From the NCBI GenBank assembly GCA_002451275.1, contig DKBS01000195.1, positions 6,530 to 13,595 on the forward strand: a stretch of 7,066 bases of DNA, in the 5' to 3' direction. This DNA comes from Planctomycetaceae bacterium UBA6894 (GTDB lineage: Bacteria; Planctomycetota; Planctomycetia; Gemmatales; Gemmataceae). A model generated the notes under the pieces. It ran no database searches, was not told the origin of the DNA, and worked only from the letters and a program-made list of their open reading frames with translations. Position numbers and translations under genes: made by a program. This document shows positions 5,511 to 7,066 of the stretch, in pieces (within the stretch, counting starts at the first letter, position 1; each line of letters begins with the position of its first letter).

Positions 5511-6833
5511 TTAGAAGACCAGGGCAAACCCGGCTTGGAACCCACTAAACCATCGGGTTTGTGAATCGAAGGCAGGATCCACGGTGCCGAAGTCGAAGTC
5601 GATGGGGTGCCTGCTGCTGATCGTGTTGAAGAAACCCATCAGGTTGTAACCAATGTTCAACTCGATGCCTTCGAAGGGATACCAACCCACACCCACCGTA
5701 CCTTCGAGGCTGGGAGCAATTTGATACAGCGTGCGGGACCGTTTGGAGACGGGCCCGTAGTATTTCTCACCCAGTTCGTAGCGGGCGCGTGCCTTGACGA
5801 TATCGAGGTACATCGAACCGCCCAGGGTCAGGTTCAAGGCGAACCCGTGACCCATGTACCACTCCTGCTGGCACGCAAGGTTAGCACCGTACATCCTGTT
5901 TGACACGATGTTGGTGTAGATAGCTTGGTCGTATCCGCTGGACTCGCCGTAGATGTTGTAGTCCACCGCGCGCAGCTTGTACTTTTCCCACAGCCACACG
6001 AATTTGGGGCCCACCACACCCGAAATCCGGTAGTTCTCATTCTCGTACACCGGCACCCGGCAAAGCAGGTCCACGAATTGTGAGCGCTGGGTGAAGCTTT
6101 GGGTGAACACCTCGGCAGCGTTCCAGATGCCGTAGCCAGCGCCCCTGGCGGCATCAATGCCATTGGAAATGGTATTCGGTGTGGATGCACCGTTGGAGTT
6201 GTAAAGGTCGTCGTTGGGCCCCGCGTATTCCGGGTAGAAGTTGTACACCGGTGCTGACAGATAGGAATCCGCGTAGTTGGCGCCAATCTGCGAGCCGGCA
6301 GGGATGTTCGACGCGGAAGAGGTGTAGGTGGCGTCCGCCAGCCACATCCAGCTTGCCGTGACCGTCACGCGATCACCGAACCTCCAACCCGCGGAAATCT
6401 TGATGCCCGGATTCAGGGTTCCAGGCCCTGAAACCTGGTCGGTGTTGAGTGCCTCTTCCCCCGAACCGTAGAACCTTCCGACAAAGGGTGCCACTGGGGC
6501 ATTCTCTGTCTCGTTCGTGATCGGGTTATAGACATAGGGCACCCTTGCCGTTCCCGTCACATCGGTAAAGCCGCGGTAGGCGACCCCCTGGTGCGAGATC
6601 GGATTGGTCTGCTTGTACGCCGCGAAAGAGGTCGCGAAGAACATGCCACCGTCAAACAGCCCGAAATTGTCAGGCTTGTTGTGGTAGAGCGGCAAAGGCA
6701 GCACCGGATCGGCTGGGCCGATCTCGTCTGCCCGCCCGGAGGCAGGCACCAAGCCCACCACTCCGGCCACGAACCAGGCCAGGCAAGTCATCACCCGCCC
6801 CCTGCTTCGCTTTAAGAAAGTCATCTTGCTCAT
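5511..6833 (-). CDS. Outer-membrane beta-barrel protein, BBP7-like, secreted
   Basis: A 440-residue predicted outer-membrane protein. The N-terminus has a signal peptide: basic KRSRGR at 8-13, a hydrophobic core at about 15-30, and likely cleavage after Ala35 (SGRA-DE). The mature part is rich in aromatic and polar alternating strands, such as VTVTASWMWLADATY at 156-170, ALNLTLGGSMYLDIV at 332-346 and EGTVGVGWYPFEGIELNIGYNLM at 377-399. It ends in Phe440, the C-terminal aromatic used for BAM-dependent assembly. The ending resembles the planctomycete BBP7 family (DUF1551), but the match is recalled, not searched, and any other beta-barrel family remains possible. Two cysteines (258, 321) are visible. 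Substrate or role (porin, structural, adhesin) cannot be read from the sequence. GAGGGTG two bases before ATG 6833 supports the start; Met4 is a weaker alternative. It appears monocistronic: a terminator follows and another promoter lies beyond it. Confidence 0.82.
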   Translation of the reverse strand: MSKMTFLKRSRGRVMTCLAWFVAGVVGLVPASGRADEIGPADPVLPLPLYHNKPDNFGLFDGGMFFATSFAAYKQTNPISHQGVAYRGFTDVTGTARVPYVYNPITNETENAPVAPFVGRFYGSGEEALNTDQVSGPGTLNPGIKISAGWRFGDRVTVTASWMWLADATYTSSASNIPAGSQIGANYADSYLSAPVYNFYPEYAGPNDDLYNSNGASTPNTISNGIDAARGAGYGIWNAAEVFTQSFTQRSQFVDLLCRVPVYENENYRISGVVGPKFVWLWEKYKLRAVDYNIYGESSGYDQAIYTNIVSNRMYGANLACQQEWYMGHGFALNLTLGGSMYLDIVKARARYELGEKYYGPVSKRSRTLYQIAPSLEGTVGVGWYPFEGIELNIGYNLMGFFNTISSRHPIDFDFGTVDPAFDSQTRWFSGFQAGFALVF

Positions 6834-6996
6834 GACACCCTCGCTGGTCAGGCCCAGGATCCTCTGGCCGCGGTCCCGTTATTCCCCTGGGACCGAGCCT
6901 TGGAGCCCGGGCAGGCTGCTTTGCCTCTCCGCCTGCACGGTTGCCTGCGGAAGTGGGCAAAGACAATCCCACACCTTTTTGATCGGTCGTAACGGA
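6834..6996 (-). promoter_or_regulatory. Structured leader region of the outer-membrane protein gene
   Basis: The 233 bases from the ATG at 6833 to the window end contain no credible gene. Three short inverted repeats are lined up: 6871-6877 with 6889-6895 (7 bp, CGGTCCC arm), 6911-6916 with 6931-6936 (6 bp, GCAGGC arm), and 6941-6945 with 6956-6960 (5 bp, TTGCC arm). The Shine-Dalgarno GAGGGTG stands right before the ATG. No convincing -35/-10 pair was found, so the transcription start is unknown. The upper limit given is approximate. Confidence 0.35.
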
Positions 6997-7024
6997 CCTG
7001 CAACTTTTGTCAGTCTTGCCTTTT

Positions 7025-7043
7025 GGACCGAAAATTCCGGTCC
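7025..7043. other. Small inverted repeat near the right edge
   Basis: GGACCG at 7025-7030 and CGGTCC at 7038-7043 form a perfect 6-bp stem around the 7-base loop AAAATTC. It is about 190 bases upstream of the outer-membrane protein ATG. Neither strand has a T-run after it, so a terminator is not supported. It may be an operator or the end of an unseen neighbouring transcript. Confidence 0.3.
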
Positions 7044-7066
7044 GGCGGACTTTGCAGGGGGTTAAA

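Noticed and set aside
1..7066. tRNA, rRNA, CRISPR array, transposase, toxin-antitoxin or defence genes
   Set aside because: Read on both strands; no cloverleaf, spaced repeat series, transposase motif or typical small paired genes were seen. Intergenic gaps are short and explained by leaders and hairpins.

Overview
The window looks like an ordinary chromosomal stretch from a moderately GC-rich bacterium, most likely a planctomycete of the Gemmatales/Gemmataceae type. This is an inference from two things. The 620-residue multi-pass membrane protein has a layout I associate with a planctomycete-specific family. The outer-membrane protein at the right end resembles the BBP7-type beta-barrels expanded in that phylum. 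The sugar-phosphate isomerase homologue is also of a kind common there. No mobile element, CRISPR array, tRNA, rRNA or phage signature was seen.

Left part (1-1676, plus strand): the 3' part of rpe (ribulose-phosphate 3-epimerase, cut by the window edge) is followed 63 bases later by glk (glucokinase). They are probably co-transcribed and link the pentose phosphate pathway with glucose phosphorylation. They converge on the minus-strand genes, with only 10 bases between the two stop codons.

Middle (1687-5254, minus strand; transcription order runs right to left): a 620-residue membrane protein of unknown function, a TIM-barrel sugar phosphate isomerase/epimerase, then a TrpG/PabA glutamine amidotransferase. 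A sigma-70-like promoter and a Shine-Dalgarno sequence fix the start of the membrane protein. A perfect 17-bp hairpin separates it from the isomerase. The isomerase and amidotransferase are 42 bases apart and may be co-transcribed.

Right part (5432-7066, minus strand): a signal-peptide-bearing beta-barrel outer-membrane protein with a C-terminal phenylalanine. It has a strong hairpin terminator downstream and a leader of more than 200 bases containing several short inverted repeats.

No new multi-gene system is evident. The items most worth a second look are the uncharacterised membrane protein, a four-tetrad G-quadruplex motif opposite its Pro/Ala tail, the two long terminator-like hairpins, and the possibly altered C-terminus of the isomerase. 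At that last site an alternative frame runs on to an ATGA overlap with the amidotransferase gene.
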